This document shows, in pieces, positions 18,909 through 28,801 of a stretch of 64,000 nucleotides of DNA. This DNA is from Buchnera aphidicola (Nurudea yanoniella) (GTDB lineage Bacteria; Pseudomonadota; Gammaproteobacteria; Enterobacterales; Enterobacteriaceae), in assembly GCA_039829995.1 (NCBI GenBank), contig CP140036.1:434001-498000 (forward strand), read 5' to 3'. A model generated the notes under the pieces. The model did not search any database. It was not told the origin of the DNA and saw nothing but the letters and a program-made list of their open reading frames with translations. Both the position numbers and the translations under genes were made by a program. Every line of letters begins with the position of its first letter. Position 1 is the stretch's first letter.

Positions 18909-21496
18909 AAAAAGAATATATTCCAAAAAAAATAGAACGCGAAATTCAAAAAATATGGGAAAAAAACAATACGTTTTCAGTAATCGAAGATACAAAAAAA
19001 GAAAAATATTATTGTCTCGCAATGATTCCTTATCCTTCTGGAAAATTACACATGGGACATGTTAGAAATTATACCATTAGCGACGTTGTAGCAAGATATC
19101 AACGCATGATTGGAAAAAATGTACTACATCCAATAGGATGGGATGCATTTGGGTTGCCTGCAGAAATAGCAGCAATGCAAAATAATATTGCCCCTTCTGA
19201 ATGGACTAATAAAAATATAAAATACATGAAAAAACAACTAAAATCTCTAGGATTTAGTTACGATTGGGATAGAGAAATTACCACTTGTAAACCTGAATAT
19301 TATAAATGGGAACAATGGTTTTTTATAGAACTCTATAAAAAAAAGTTAGTATATAAAAAAAAATCTTTAGTAAATTGGTGCGAGTTTGATCAAACAGTAC
19401 TAGCTAACGAACAAGTTATCGAAGGATTATGTTGGCGTTGTAACACAAAAATTACTAAAAAAAATATTCCTCAATGGTTTATCAAAATTACTAAATACGC
19501 CAAAGAACTCTTACAGGGATTAAAAACATTATCTGAATGGCCCGAGAAAGTAAAAAAAATGCAATCAAATTGGATTGGACGTATGTCTGGAATTGAATTT
19601 TGCATAAAAGTACTTAATATGAATAAAACACTTACAATATTTACAGAAAAACCCGAAATACTCATATTTGCAACATACATTGCTATTTCTCCTTTACATA
19701 AGTTGGCAAAAGAAATATCTTATTCTAACAAAAACGTTAAATTATTTATTAAACAATCGTATTGCCAAAATATATTTGAAAATAATTTTGATAAAAATAA
19801 AGGAATAGATACAAAAATTTTTGCTCTACATCCATTAACTCAAGAAAAAATTCCTATATGGATAGCAAATTACGTTTTATCAGAAACAGTAACTCAATCA
19901 GTGTTAGGTGTACCACATTATAATCTAAATGATTGTGAATTTTCCTTAATTCATAAAATAAAAACAAAACCAGAAATATTTCAAAACAATCAAGTAATCC
20001 AACATATAAAACCTCAATATTCAAGCATAGAATCAGAAAAATTCTATCATTATAAAGAAAACAATGAAATAAATATAAAAAAAACACGCTTTTCTATTAT
20101 TTCGAAATTAAAAAAATCTAACATAGTAAAAAGAAAAACATATTATAAATTAAAAGATTGGGGAGTATCAAGACAGCGTTATTGGGGAGTTCCTATACCT
20201 ATGGCAACTTTAAAAAATAATGATATTATCCCTATACCTGATATTAATCTTCCAATAAATTTACATAAAAATACAAAAATTATATGTTCTAACAATAAAT
20301 TTACAAACTCATCATATAAACGGTCAATATATATTAATGGAAAATTAGCAATATATGAAAATGATACATTAGATACTTTTGTAGAATCATCCTGGTACTA
20401 TGCTAGATATACCTGTCCTAAATTTAATAAAGGAATGATAGAAAAAAACTCCGCAAATTATTGGCTTCCTGTAGATTTATATGTAGGAGGAATAGAACAT
20501 TCCACAATGCACTTAATGTATTTTAGATTTTTTCATAAACTTTTAAGAGACTTTGGATTCGTTCAATCTGACGAACCAGTGAAAAAACTTTTATGTCAGG
20601 GAATGGTATTGTCGGATGCTTTTTATTATTTCGATGAACAACAACGTCAAATTTGGATTAATATTCCACCCATTCATCTACAATACGATTGTAATAAAAA
20701 CATAAAAAAATGTTTTATGTACAAAGGAAAAAAAATATTCCATGAAGGCATGATAAAAATGTCTAAATCAAAAAAAAATGGAATAGAACCTGAAATAATG
20801 ATTAATAAATACGGTGCAGATACTGTGCGATTATTTATTATGTTTGCAGCTCCAACAGAATCTTCATTAGAATGGAAAGAATCTGGTGTAAAAGGAATAT
20901 ATCGATTTTTGAAAAAATTATGGACACTATGCTATAATCATATTAAAAGCCATTTCCATGCACACAAAAAATTAAATTATAAAACTTTAACAAATATTGA
21001 AAAAGAACTATATTTATTTTTATACGAAACTATCCAAAAAGTAACACATGACATTGATAGGAAACAATCATTCAACACAGCAATTTCTGAAATAATGAAA
21101 TTAGTTAATAAAATTTCAAAAATTCAAAAAAATATAAATAATATAGAATTAATACACTTATCACTTGTATCTGTTATAAAAATAATGTATCCTTTTACTC
21201 CTCATTTTAGCCATACATTGTTACAATATTTATTAAATGATACGATAAAAACAGAAAATCTCACATGGCCAAATATTAAAAAAGAAAAATCTATAAATCT
21301 TGACTATACATATATATTAGTTCAAATTAACGGAAAATTTCGTCATAAACTTTTACTAAAAAATAATCTTTCTAAATCGCAAATATTCAAAAAAGTTATG
21401 AAAGAACCAAAAATATTCAAATATATTAACCATGTAAAAATTCATAATGTAATATATATTCCAAATAAATTAATAAATTTAGTTACTCATAACTAA
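18905..21496 (+). CDS. leuS: Leucyl-tRNA synthetase with a degenerate editing site
   Basis: LeuS charges tRNA-Leu. The 863-residue product has the full class I layout: HIGH-type PYPSGKLHMGHVRNYT near 42-57, the zinc-binding CWRC near 176-179, WGVSRQRYWG, WYYARYTCP, and KMSKSKKNG. The CP1 editing domain is present in length but its active site is eroded. The threonine-rich motif TTRPDT (E. coli 247-252) reads TEKPEI at the same residue numbers, so Thr252 is Ile. The GTG segment before the MAVPGHD loop reads VTQSVLGVPHYN. The universal Asp (E. coli Asp345) seems kept. Charging should work; clearance of mischarged tRNA probably does not. Confidence 0.96.
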   Translation: MKKEYIPKKIEREIQKIWEKNNTFSVIEDTKKEKYYCLAMIPYPSGKLHMGHVRNYTISDVVARYQRMIGKNVLHPIGWDAFGLPAEIAAMQNNIAPSEWTNKNIKYMKKQLKSLGFSYDWDREITTCKPEYYKWEQWFFIELYKKKLVYKKKSLVNWCEFDQTVLANEQVIEGLCWRCNTKITKKNIPQWFIKITKYAKELLQGLKTLSEWPEKVKKMQSNWIGRMSGIEFCIKVLNMNKTLTIFTEKPEILIFATYIAISPLHKLAKEISYSNKNVKLFIKQSYCQNIFENNFDKNKGIDTKIFALHPLTQEKIPIWIANYVLSETVTQSVLGVPHYNLNDCEFSLIHKIKTKPEIFQNNQVIQHIKPQYSSIESEKFYHYKENNEINIKKTRFSIISKLKKSNIVKRKTYYKLKDWGVSRQRYWGVPIPMATLKNNDIIPIPDINLPINLHKNTKIICSNNKFTNSSYKRSIYINGKLAIYENDTLDTFVESSWYYARYTCPKFNKGMIEKNSANYWLPVDLYVGGIEHSTMHLMYFRFFHKLLRDFGFVQSDEPVKKLLCQGMVLSDAFYYFDEQQRQIWINIPPIHLQYDCNKNIKKCFMYKGKKIFHEGMIKMSKSKKNGIEPEIMINKYGADTVRLFIMFAAPTESSLEWKESGVKGIYRFLKKLWTLCYNHIKSHFHAHKKLNYKTLTNIEKELYLFLYETIQKVTHDIDRKQSFNTAISEIMKLVNKISKIQKNINNIELIHLSLVSVIKIMYPFTPHFSHTLLQYLLNDTIKTENLTWPNIKKEKSINLDYTYILVQINGKFRHKLLLKNNLSKSQIFKKVMKEPKIFKYINHVKIHNVIYIPNKLINLVTHN

Positions 21497-21704
21497 AAAT
21501 TTAAATTATTTCAATTCATTTTTAAAATACATATAACATACATATAACAATTAAGATAAAAAAATAAAAAACTAATGTTCTTGATGTTTTTAAAAATTAA
21601 TCACAATTTACACGAAAAAAAATTATATATCTTTAAAAATATCAAATTTAAAATTTTATTTAAATTATCTTAATAAAAATTTCATATTAATAACTAAAAA
21701 AATT

Positions 21705-22706
21705 ATGAATACTATTCATTCAGAACAAATATTTCCTATTTTTTTTAAAAAATTGAGTCCTTATTATATTATTGTAGGTACCGAATACTTCTTTATTCAA
21801 GAAAGCAAAAAAAATATATTTTTTGCAATTAAAAAATACGGGTTTTCTAAAGATTTAATAGAAGAAATAGAATATAATTCTCAATTCAAAAATTTATCTA
21901 GCTATTTTAAAACTAATAATTTATTTTTAAAAAAAAGAATTATTATTCTTAATTTATCTGAAAACTTGCTTACTACTAAAATTAAAACAAAATTATCTTG
22001 TTTATCTCGGTTTATAAATCCTAATCTTCTATTAATTATTTATAAAACTTCCATAGAATATAAAGAAAAAAAAATATGGCTTAATATATTTAAATTAAAA
22101 GGTACAATAGTTTATTGCAATGATCTCACAGAAAAAAAAATAAATATCTGGATGAAAAATAAAGAAAAAATTTTAAAAATTAATCTACATAAAAATTCTA
22201 GACACTTACTTCTTAAATATCATTCAGGAAATATATCATCTTTATGTAATACATTAAATGTTTTGAAATTAACATGGCCTCATACTTTAATAACTGTAAA
22301 AAAAGTTCAACAACTTATTGGCGATACATCTATTTTTAAACCTCAAGATTGGATTAACGCAATTTTAACAAAAAATTACAGCGAATCTATTAGAATTTTA
22401 AATAATTTTTTCATAAAAAATTATAATCAAATCGTACTAATACGACATTTGCAATATAATTTATTAACTATCTTAATAATAAAATTCGAACAATCTAATT
22501 CAATCCATCATATTTCAAAAAAAATAAATACTAAAAACAAAAAATATTGTCTACTAATTGAATTTTCGAAAAATACAAATATTAAAACTATTAAAAAATT
22601 AATTAGATTTTTGACTGCAATAGAAATTAATATAAAAAAAAATTATAAAAGATCTATTTGGAATCAATTAAAAGTTTTATCATATATCATGAGTAAAAAT
22701 AGTTAA
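21705..22706 (+). CDS. holA: DNA polymerase III delta subunit
   Basis: HolA is the clamp-loader wrench that opens the beta clamp. The 333-residue product is close to the E. coli length (343). It has no short catalytic motif, but family segments are recognisable: LSPYYIIVGTEYFFIQESKKNIFFAIKKYGF at the start, LNLSENLLTTKIKTKLSCL, LLLKYHSGNISSLCNTLNVLKLTW and QDWINAILTKNYSESIRIL. Position between leuS and nadD matches E. coli (leuS-lptE-holA-nadD), with lptE lost here; the roughly 210 bases after leuS hold no gene I can recognise. Sequence divergence is high. Confidence 0.88.
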   Translation: MNTIHSEQIFPIFFKKLSPYYIIVGTEYFFIQESKKNIFFAIKKYGFSKDLIEEIEYNSQFKNLSSYFKTNNLFLKKRIIILNLSENLLTTKIKTKLSCLSRFINPNLLLIIYKTSIEYKEKKIWLNIFKLKGTIVYCNDLTEKKINIWMKNKEKILKINLHKNSRHLLLKYHSGNISSLCNTLNVLKLTWPHTLITVKKVQQLIGDTSIFKPQDWINAILTKNYSESIRILNNFFIKNYNQIVLIRHLQYNLLTILIIKFEQSNSIHHISKKINTKNKKYCLLIEFSKNTNIKTIKKLIRFLTAIEINIKKNYKRSIWNQLKVLSYIMSKNS

Positions 22707-22728
22707 AAATTTTATAATTATACGGAAA

Positions 22729-23367
22729 ATGAAAGATTTATATGCATTATTAGGCGGTACCTTTAATCCAGTTCATTATGGCCATATTATTACATCGGAA
22801 ATACTAGCACAAAAAATTAACTTAAAAAAAATTATTTTATTACCGAAATATACTAATTTCTATCAAATTCAACCTAAAATTCTAATAAAACATAGAATTA
22901 AAATGATAAAATTAGCAATAAAAAATAAACCATTATTTAATGTAAATCTCCTAGAAATAAAAAATAAAATTCCGTATACCATAAAAACATTACAAAAATT
23001 AAGAAATATGTTTGGATATAAAAGACCACTTGGATTTATTATTGGATTAGATAATTTAATCAATTTAGATAAATGGCATAAATGGAATAAATTGTTAGAA
23101 TGGTGTCATTTAATTATATTGCCACGGTATTCAACAAAAAAATATATAAAAAACAAAAAATTAAAAAAATGGATTAAAGATCATAAAACTACTAGCTATA
23201 CATCATTATATAAAAAACCTTTTGGATATATTTTCTTCTCTGATACGCCTTACATTAATATCTCTTCAACAAAAATTAGATATTTTTTAAAAAATAATCT
23301 ATGTTGCCTAAATTTTATTCCTATTTCTATAATAAATTATATAAAAAAATATAAATTATATATTTAA
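22729..23367 (+). CDS. nadD: Nicotinate-nucleotide adenylyltransferase
   Basis: NadD adenylates nicotinate mononucleotide to deamido-NAD in NAD synthesis. The 212-residue product carries the nucleotidyltransferase signature GGTFNPVHYGH at residues 9-19 and the C-terminal ISSTKIR motif that binds ATP phosphates. GFIIGLDNLINLDKWHKWNKLL matches the substrate-binding helix region. Length equals the E. coli protein within one residue. It starts 22 bases after holA and precedes tusA by 23 bases, so these three are likely one transcript. Confidence 0.94.
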   Translation: MKDLYALLGGTFNPVHYGHIITSEILAQKINLKKIILLPKYTNFYQIQPKILIKHRIKMIKLAIKNKPLFNVNLLEIKNKIPYTIKTLQKLRNMFGYKRPLGFIIGLDNLINLDKWHKWNKLLEWCHLIILPRYSTKKYIKNKKLKKWIKDHKTTSYTSLYKKPFGYIFFSDTPYINISSTKIRYFLKNNLCCLNFIPISIINYIKKYKLYI

Positions 23368-23390
23368 AACATATTCAAAACACAACATAT

Positions 23391-23651
23391 ATGAAAATTA
23401 TAAAACTAAAAAAATACAAATTTCTAGATTTAAGAAATTTACACTGTCCTGAACCACTAATGTTATTACGGAAAAAAATTAGAGAAATCAAATCTGGAGA
23501 CATACTTTTAGTAATTGCAGACGATTTATCCACTAAAAGAGACATTCCAAATTTTTGTCGATTTATGAACCATCTATTACTAAAAATTTCTACTAACATA
23601 CTTCCTTATAAATATTTAATAAAAAAATTAAATTCTTTATCTAAAATTTAA
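23391..23651 (+). CDS. tusA: Sulfur carrier protein TusA
   Basis: TusA accepts persulfide sulfur from IscS and starts the relay to MnmA for 2-thiouridine at tRNA position 34. The 86-residue product has the catalytic Cys19 in LRNLHCPEPLMLLRKKIREI and the family's GDILLVIADDLSTKRDIPNFC. TusE, a later member of the relay, is encoded at 46785. A strong hairpin follows the stop and probably ends the holA-nadD-tusA transcript. Confidence 0.93.
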   Translation: MKIIKLKKYKFLDLRNLHCPEPLMLLRKKIREIKSGDILLVIADDLSTKRDIPNFCRFMNHLLLKISTNILPYKYLIKKLNSLSKI

Positions 23652-23665
23652 AAATATCACTTTAT

Positions 23666-23701
23666 AAAAAATACTAAAATAGAAAAATTTTAGTATTTTT
23701 T
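23666..23701. terminator. Bidirectional rho-independent terminator between tusA and asd
   Basis: A perfect 15-bp stem (AAAAAATACTAAAAT at 23666-23680 and its complement at 23687-23701) encloses a 6-base loop. It ends in a T run on plus and on minus alike. It lies 14 bases after tusA and about 90 bases after the convergent asd gene, so it can serve both. Confidence 0.8.
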
Positions 23702-23791
23702 TATAATATTTTTGAAATATAAATATATATTTAATTCAAATTTAAAAAATATTCATAAAACATAAGAAATCTAAACCAAAAAACTATTATA

Positions 23792-24907
23792 TTATAATTT
23801 AACAAGCAATTTTAACATACGTCGCAAAGGTTCTGAAGCTCCCCATAGTAGTTGATCTCCTACAGCAAATGCAGATATGTATTTTTTTCCAATATTTAGT
23901 TTTCTTATTCTTCCTATAGGAGTAAACAAAGTTCCAGTTACTGAAAGAGGAGTTAAAAATTTGATGGTTTCACTAATTTCATTAGGAATAACACGTGTCC
24001 AACGATTATGATTCGATAAAATATTTTCTATTTCTGATAAAGAAATATCTTTATTTAATTTAATAAAAAATGACTGACTATGACATCTTAAAGATCCTAT
24101 TCGCACACATAGTCCATCCATTAAAATATGTTTCTTCAATGACAATATTTTATTTGCTTCAGCTTGAATTTTCCATTCTTCTTTACTTTTCCCACACTTT
24201 GTCTTAACATCTATCCAAGGAATCAAATTATAAGCTAGTGGAATATGAAATTGATTTATAGGAAAATGTTTAGATAAACTAATATCATGAATTTTCTTTT
24301 CAATACTTAAAATAGATTTAGCAGGATTATTTAAATCACTGTGAATTCTTTTATTAATTAAATTCATTTGCAATAATAATTCAGTCATATGCAATGCTCC
24401 ACTTCCTGATGCAGCTTGATAAGTCGACACTGTTATCCAATCAATTAAATTATTAACAAATAATCCACCTAATGACATTAACATTAAACTAACCGTACAA
24501 TTTCCGCCTACAAAAGTCTTAATTCCATCATTAATAGATTTATTAATAATTGATAAATTAACTGGATCTAATACAATAGTTGCTTCATCTTTCATTCTAA
24601 GAAAAGATGATGCATCTATCCAATATCCAGTCCAATTTAATTTTCTTAATTTATAATAAACAGAACTAGTATACTCGCTTCCTTGACATGTTATTATAAT
24701 ATCTAATTCTCTTAATACATCTAAATCATAAGCATTTTCTAAATTTCCATAACACTTTCCATCAATTATTGGTCCTTTTTGATTTATTTGAGATGTAGAA
24801 AAAAAAACGGGATTGAAATCAAAAAAATCTTTTTTTTCTTTCATACGTTCCATCAAAACAGACCCCACCATACCTCTCCATCCAACTAAACCCACAGATC
24901 TTTTCAT
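23792..24907 (-). CDS. asd: Aspartate-semialdehyde dehydrogenase
   Basis: Asd reduces aspartyl phosphate to aspartate semialdehyde, the branch point to lysine, threonine, methionine and diaminopimelate. The 371-residue product starts with the NADP-binding GLVGWRGMVGSVL. The catalytic Cys137 lies in FVGGNCTVSLMLMSLGGLF, the substrate-binding YQAASGSGALHMTELL follows, and the proton-shuttle His is in RIGSLRCHSQSF near 277. It supports both lysine output (with lysA) and cell-wall diaminopimelate. It is convergent with tusA. Confidence 0.96.
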   Translation of the reverse strand: MKRSVGLVGWRGMVGSVLMERMKEKKDFFDFNPVFFSTSQINQKGPIIDGKCYGNLENAYDLDVLRELDIIITCQGSEYTSSVYYKLRKLNWTGYWIDASSFLRMKDEATIVLDPVNLSIINKSINDGIKTFVGGNCTVSLMLMSLGGLFVNNLIDWITVSTYQAASGSGALHMTELLLQMNLINKRIHSDLNNPAKSILSIEKKIHDISLSKHFPINQFHIPLAYNLIPWIDVKTKCGKSKEEWKIQAEANKILSLKKHILMDGLCVRIGSLRCHSQSFFIKLNKDISLSEIENILSNHNRWTRVIPNEISETIKFLTPLSVTGTLFTPIGRIRKLNIGKKYISAFAVGDQLLWGASEPLRRMLKLLVKL

Positions 24908-25404
24908 GATTTGATTTACCCTATTAATTAAAACTGTCTTAAAAAAAAATAAAAATTATTTAATATTTTTAACAATTTTTATATTTTTATAATATTAAGT
25001 TAAAAAATTTTTAGAAATTAATAAAAATATTTACAAAAGAACAATTAAGTATCATAAGAAAAATCGCAATTTCCATTGTTTGCAGTATTTCTCAATTAGT
25101 TTTACAAAAAATTAAATTACTTTTAAATTAACTTAAAATTAAACATCTAATTATGAAAATTATGCACATAATCCACTTCACAATATATATACAAAAATGA
25201 TTTATATAAAAAGTAATTTTTCCAATCTAAATATTTTTAATAAAATAATTACAAGAATAAATATTCTACACTAAACATTTTTATTTTTCGAAACTTTAAA
25301 ATATATCTTTCAAAAAAAGTTAAAGGTCGTTTATAATTAATATTTTGATGAATATGATTTATATATCATTTTATTTATGAAAATATCTTTAATAAGAGTA
25401 AATT
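24908..25404. other. About 500-base intergenic region between asd and yhgN, no gene seen
   Basis: This divergent spacer is very AT-rich and full of stops in all frames. I recognise no RNA gene or protein relic. It must contain promoters for asd (minus) and yhgN (plus), but AT richness gives too many TATAAT-like strings to name one. It may be the eroded site of a lost gene. Confidence 0.4.
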
Positions 25405-25998
25405 ATGAAAGCAATGATTTCTTCGACTGTTTTGTTAATTTTAATAATGGACCCACTGGGAAATCTCCCTATATTTATGTCTATATTGAAAAATTTAAAA
25501 CCAAAACGCCGCCGAATTGTACTATTAAGAGAAATGATAGTCGCTTTATTAATTATGCTATTATTTTTATTTTCAGGAGAAAAAATTCTTAAATTTTTAA
25601 ATTTAAAGACCGAAACAGTATCTATATCAGGAGGAATAATTTTATTTCTAATTGCAATAAAAATGATTTTTCCTTCTCATATATATGAGAATAATAAATT
25701 AAATATTGAAAAAGAACCCTTTTTAGTACCTTTAGCCATTCCATTAGTAGCTGGACCATCGTTATTAGCTACATTAATATTATTATCACATGAATATTTA
25801 AACAATATCATATATCTCACTGGATCTCTCTTAATAGCATGGACTTGTACAGTAACTATTTTATTATTATCAAATATATTTTTACGATTATTTGGAACTA
25901 AAGGAGTTGATGCATTAGAAAGATTAATGGGATTAATTTTAATTATGTTATCAACCCAAATGTTTTTAGATGGAATAAAATCTTGGTTTCGCATTTAA
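25405..25998 (+). CDS. yhgN: MarC-family inner membrane protein YhgN
   Basis: YhgN is a six-segment inner membrane protein of the MarC/UPF0056 family, with no firmly established function. The 197-residue product aligns along its whole length with E. coli YhgN: VLLILIMDPLGNLPIFMSIL near the start, FSGEKIL, ETVSISGGIILFLIAIKMIFP, PFLVPLAIPLVAGPSLLATLILLS and ALERLMGLILIMLSTQMFLDGI. In E. coli it also adjoins asd. Its retention in a reduced genome suggests a transport role, but that is inference. Confidence 0.9.
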   Translation: MKAMISSTVLLILIMDPLGNLPIFMSILKNLKPKRRRIVLLREMIVALLIMLLFLFSGEKILKFLNLKTETVSISGGIILFLIAIKMIFPSHIYENNKLNIEKEPFLVPLAIPLVAGPSLLATLILLSHEYLNNIIYLTGSLLIAWTCTVTILLLSNIFLRLFGTKGVDALERLMGLILIMLSTQMFLDGIKSWFRI

Positions 25999-26371
25999 AA
26001 ATAACATAATAAATACATAAAAAACAATTAAAATCTTATATATAACACTTAGAAATATGAAACTTTAAAAATTTTTAAAAATATACAATTAAATACAACT
26101 AAAATATATAAATTATTTTGCAATTTAATAAAAAATTTTCAATAAAAATTAAAAAAAAAAAATACACATCTTTCATAAAATACTGAATATAAGTTTAGTA
26201 AAGAATAACATTTAACATATATAAATTTATTTTTACTCATATTTAAAATATATATTTATCTATAATAAATATCATTTATAATATATAAAATCAGTGTAAA
26301 TTTTGAAAATTTTGAAATTAGTTCATTTTTTTTAAGTTTTACTTAATTAAATATTAATTGACGGTAAAAAA
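25999..26371. other. About 370-base spacer between yhgN and pgk, no gene seen
   Basis: The sequence is low-complexity AT-rich with stops in every frame. In E. coli pgk is preceded by epd, but nothing here aligns to epd by eye. The pgk promoter should lie in its last third. Confidence 0.4.
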
Positions 26372-27532
26372 ATGTCAATCATAAAAATAACGGATTTAAA
26401 TTTATCAAATAAAAAAGTATTAATACGATCAGATTTAAATGTACCCATTGAAAACAAAAAAATCACTTCTTACGCTCGCATTCAAGCATCGCTACCTACT
26501 ATTAAATTAGCATTAAAAAAAAATGCGAAAGTTATAGTTGCTTCTCATTTAGGAAGACCCAAAGAAGGAATGTACGATCCTAATTTATCATTATTTCCTA
26601 TCTTCAAATATTTAAAAGAAATATTAAAACCAATTAAAGTTCATTTTTTAGAAAACTATTTAAATGGAATAGATATTAAATCAGGAGAATTAGCAATTTT
26701 AGAAAATGTAAGATTTAATAAAGGAGAAAAAGAAAATAGCATATTTTTATCTAAAATATATTCAAATCTATGCGATATATTTGTTATGGATGCTTTTGGA
26801 TCATTGCATAGAAATGAATCATCTACATACGGACTTTCTAAATATTCTAAAATAGCATGTTCCGGATTACTTCTAGATTTTGAATTAAAAACTTTAAAAA
26901 ATTTTTTAAAATTTCCACAAAAACCAACCGTTACAATTGTTGGAGGTGCAAAAGTATCAACGAAGTTTAAATTACTGAAATCATTAGCAAAAATATCTGA
27001 TACTTTAATAGTAGGGGGGGGAATTGCTAATACGTTTATAGCTATTGATTATAACGTAGGAAGATCTCTTTTTGAAAAAAGTTTCGTCCATCAAGCTAAA
27101 TTATTGCGAGATAAATACAATATTTTTGTACCAATTGATTCGCGAGTCAGCACTACGTTTAATAAAAATAGTATAGGTATCGTAAAAAATACTTCTGAAA
27201 TTGATTCGAATGAAGAAATTATGGATTTTGGAGATAAAACCATAAAAAAAATGATCCCAATACTAACAAAAGCAAAAACAATTTTTTGGAATGGACCTAT
27301 AGGGGTCTTTGAATTTAAAAATTTTCAAAAAGGAACAAAAACATTAGCAAAAACTATTGCAAGTAGCAAGGCTTTTTCTATAGCAGGGGGCGGAGACACT
27401 CTATCTGTTATAGAAATACTAAATATAAAAAATAAAATTTCTTATGTATCTACTGGAGGAGGTTCTTTTCTAAAAGTTTTAGAAAAAGAAGAATTTCCAA
27501 TAATAAAATTGTTAGAACGTCATTCTAAATAA
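26372..27532 (+). CDS. pgk: Phosphoglycerate kinase
   Basis: Pgk transfers phosphate from 1,3-bisphosphoglycerate to ADP in glycolysis. The 386-residue product matches E. coli Pgk (387) throughout: KVLIRSDLNVPIENKK at the start, VIVASHLGRPKEG, LLDFELKTLKNFLKFPQKPTVTIVGGAKVSTKFKLL, and the C-terminal nucleotide site IAGGGDTLSVIE followed by STGGGSFLKVLE. It precedes fbaA by 45 bases as in E. coli, so the two glycolytic genes are probably one operon, with mscS behind. Confidence 0.97.
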   Translation: MSIIKITDLNLSNKKVLIRSDLNVPIENKKITSYARIQASLPTIKLALKKNAKVIVASHLGRPKEGMYDPNLSLFPIFKYLKEILKPIKVHFLENYLNGIDIKSGELAILENVRFNKGEKENSIFLSKIYSNLCDIFVMDAFGSLHRNESSTYGLSKYSKIACSGLLLDFELKTLKNFLKFPQKPTVTIVGGAKVSTKFKLLKSLAKISDTLIVGGGIANTFIAIDYNVGRSLFEKSFVHQAKLLRDKYNIFVPIDSRVSTTFNKNSIGIVKNTSEIDSNEEIMDFGDKTIKKMIPILTKAKTIFWNGPIGVFEFKNFQKGTKTLAKTIASSKAFSIAGGGDTLSVIEILNIKNKISYVSTGGGSFLKVLEKEEFPIIKLLERHSK

Positions 27533-27577
27533 AACAATTTTTTATATTAAAATTCTCCTATAAATAGAGTACTTATA

Positions 27578-28657
27578 ATGTGTAAAATTTTAAATTTTAT
27601 AAAACCAGGTGTAATAAATGGGCATGAAGCTCTAAAAATATTTAATTTAGCTAAAAAATATCATTTTGCAATACCTGCAATAAACTGTATAGGAACTGAT
27701 TCTATAAACATTGTTTTAGAAGCAGCGAAACAGGCTAATAGTCCAGTAATAATACAATTTTCATATGGAGGCGCAAAATTCATTTCAGGAAAAGGACTTA
27801 AAACAAATATACTACACAAAGAAGCAATACTAGGCGCTATATCAGGAGCACAACATGTACATTTAATGGCAAAACACTATGAAATCCCTGTAATTTTACA
27901 CACTGATCATTGTAACAAAAATATACTACCATGGATCGACGGACTTATCAAAGAAAGCGAAAAATTTTTTGAAATTAATAAAAAACCACTTTTTACTTCT
28001 CATATGATAGATTTATCAAATGAACCATTAAATTTTAATTTAAATATTTGTGCAAAATATTTAAAAAAAATAAAAAAAATGAATATGATGTTAGAAATAG
28101 AACTGGGTTGTACAGGAGGTGAAGAGGACGATGTAGATAATAAAAATATAGATAAATCTCTTTTATATACAACACCCATGGATGTAAATAGTGCATATGA
28201 AATGTTATCTACCGTTAGTCCGTATTTTACTATTGCTGCTTCATTTGGAAATATGCATGGCGTATATAAATCAGGAAGTGTTTATTTAAAACCTAACATC
28301 TTAAAAAAATCACAAAATTACGTTAAAAAAAAACATAATTTATCTTACAATCCATTAAATTTCGTATTTCATGGAGGATCAGGATCATCTCCACATGAAA
28401 TAAAAACATCCATAAAATATGGAGTGATAAAAATAAATATTGACACTGACATTCAATGGTCTACTTGGAAAGGAATATTAGAATATTATAAAAAAAATCA
28501 TATTTATCTACAAAGCCAATTAGGAAATTCAATAAATCTAAACACACCTAACAAAAAATACTACGATCCTAGAATTTGGATTCGTTATTCTCAAAGATCA
28601 GTATCAAATTACCTAAAAAAAATGTTTGAAATATTAAATTCTTGTAATACTCTATAA
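27578..28657 (+). CDS. fbaA: Fructose-bisphosphate aldolase, class II
   Basis: FbaA cleaves fructose 1,6-bisphosphate to two triose phosphates. The 359-residue class II zinc enzyme has the metal-binding VILHTDHCNKN, a second metal-binding Glu in LEIELGCTGGEEDDVDN, FGNMHGVYKSG and the phosphate loop NFVFHGGSGSS. NINIDTDIQWSTW completes the active site. Its length equals E. coli FbaA within a residue. A hairpin about 43 bases after the stop may end the pgk-fbaA transcript. Confidence 0.97.
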   Translation: MCKILNFIKPGVINGHEALKIFNLAKKYHFAIPAINCIGTDSINIVLEAAKQANSPVIIQFSYGGAKFISGKGLKTNILHKEAILGAISGAQHVHLMAKHYEIPVILHTDHCNKNILPWIDGLIKESEKFFEINKKPLFTSHMIDLSNEPLNFNLNICAKYLKKIKKMNMMLEIELGCTGGEEDDVDNKNIDKSLLYTTPMDVNSAYEMLSTVSPYFTIAASFGNMHGVYKSGSVYLKPNILKKSQNYVKKKHNLSYNPLNFVFHGGSGSSPHEIKTSIKYGVIKINIDTDIQWSTWKGILEYYKKNHIYLQSQLGNSINLNTPNKKYYDPRIWIRYSQRSVSNYLKKMFEILNSCNTL

Positions 28658-28700
28658 AAAGTATTTGTTATATAAAACTACATATCTCGAAAAAATTAGA

Positions 28701-28721
28701 GGAGGATAATTATTATTCTCC
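28701..28721 (+). terminator. Possible terminator hairpin after fbaA
   Basis: GGAGGATAAT at 28701-28710 can pair with the following ATTATTCTCC, giving an 8-9 bp stem with a GC-rich base and a small loop. The T-rich sequence after it is weak, so this may be a processing hairpin or a chance structure. Confidence 0.4.
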
Positions 28722-28801
28722 CTGATTTCAAATCATATCAAAAATATTAAATATTATATAACTTTAATACTCGGTAAAATATATATCAAAGAAGTATAAA
28801 A

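Noticed and set aside
25377..25592. 71-codon plus-strand frame overlapping the yhgN start
   Set aside because: It overlaps the well-conserved yhgN in another frame and matches nothing. yhgN ATG 25405 fits the family start.
25677..25994. 105-codon frame on minus inside yhgN
   Set aside because: Antisense to conserved membrane segments, with no similarity and no ribosome site.
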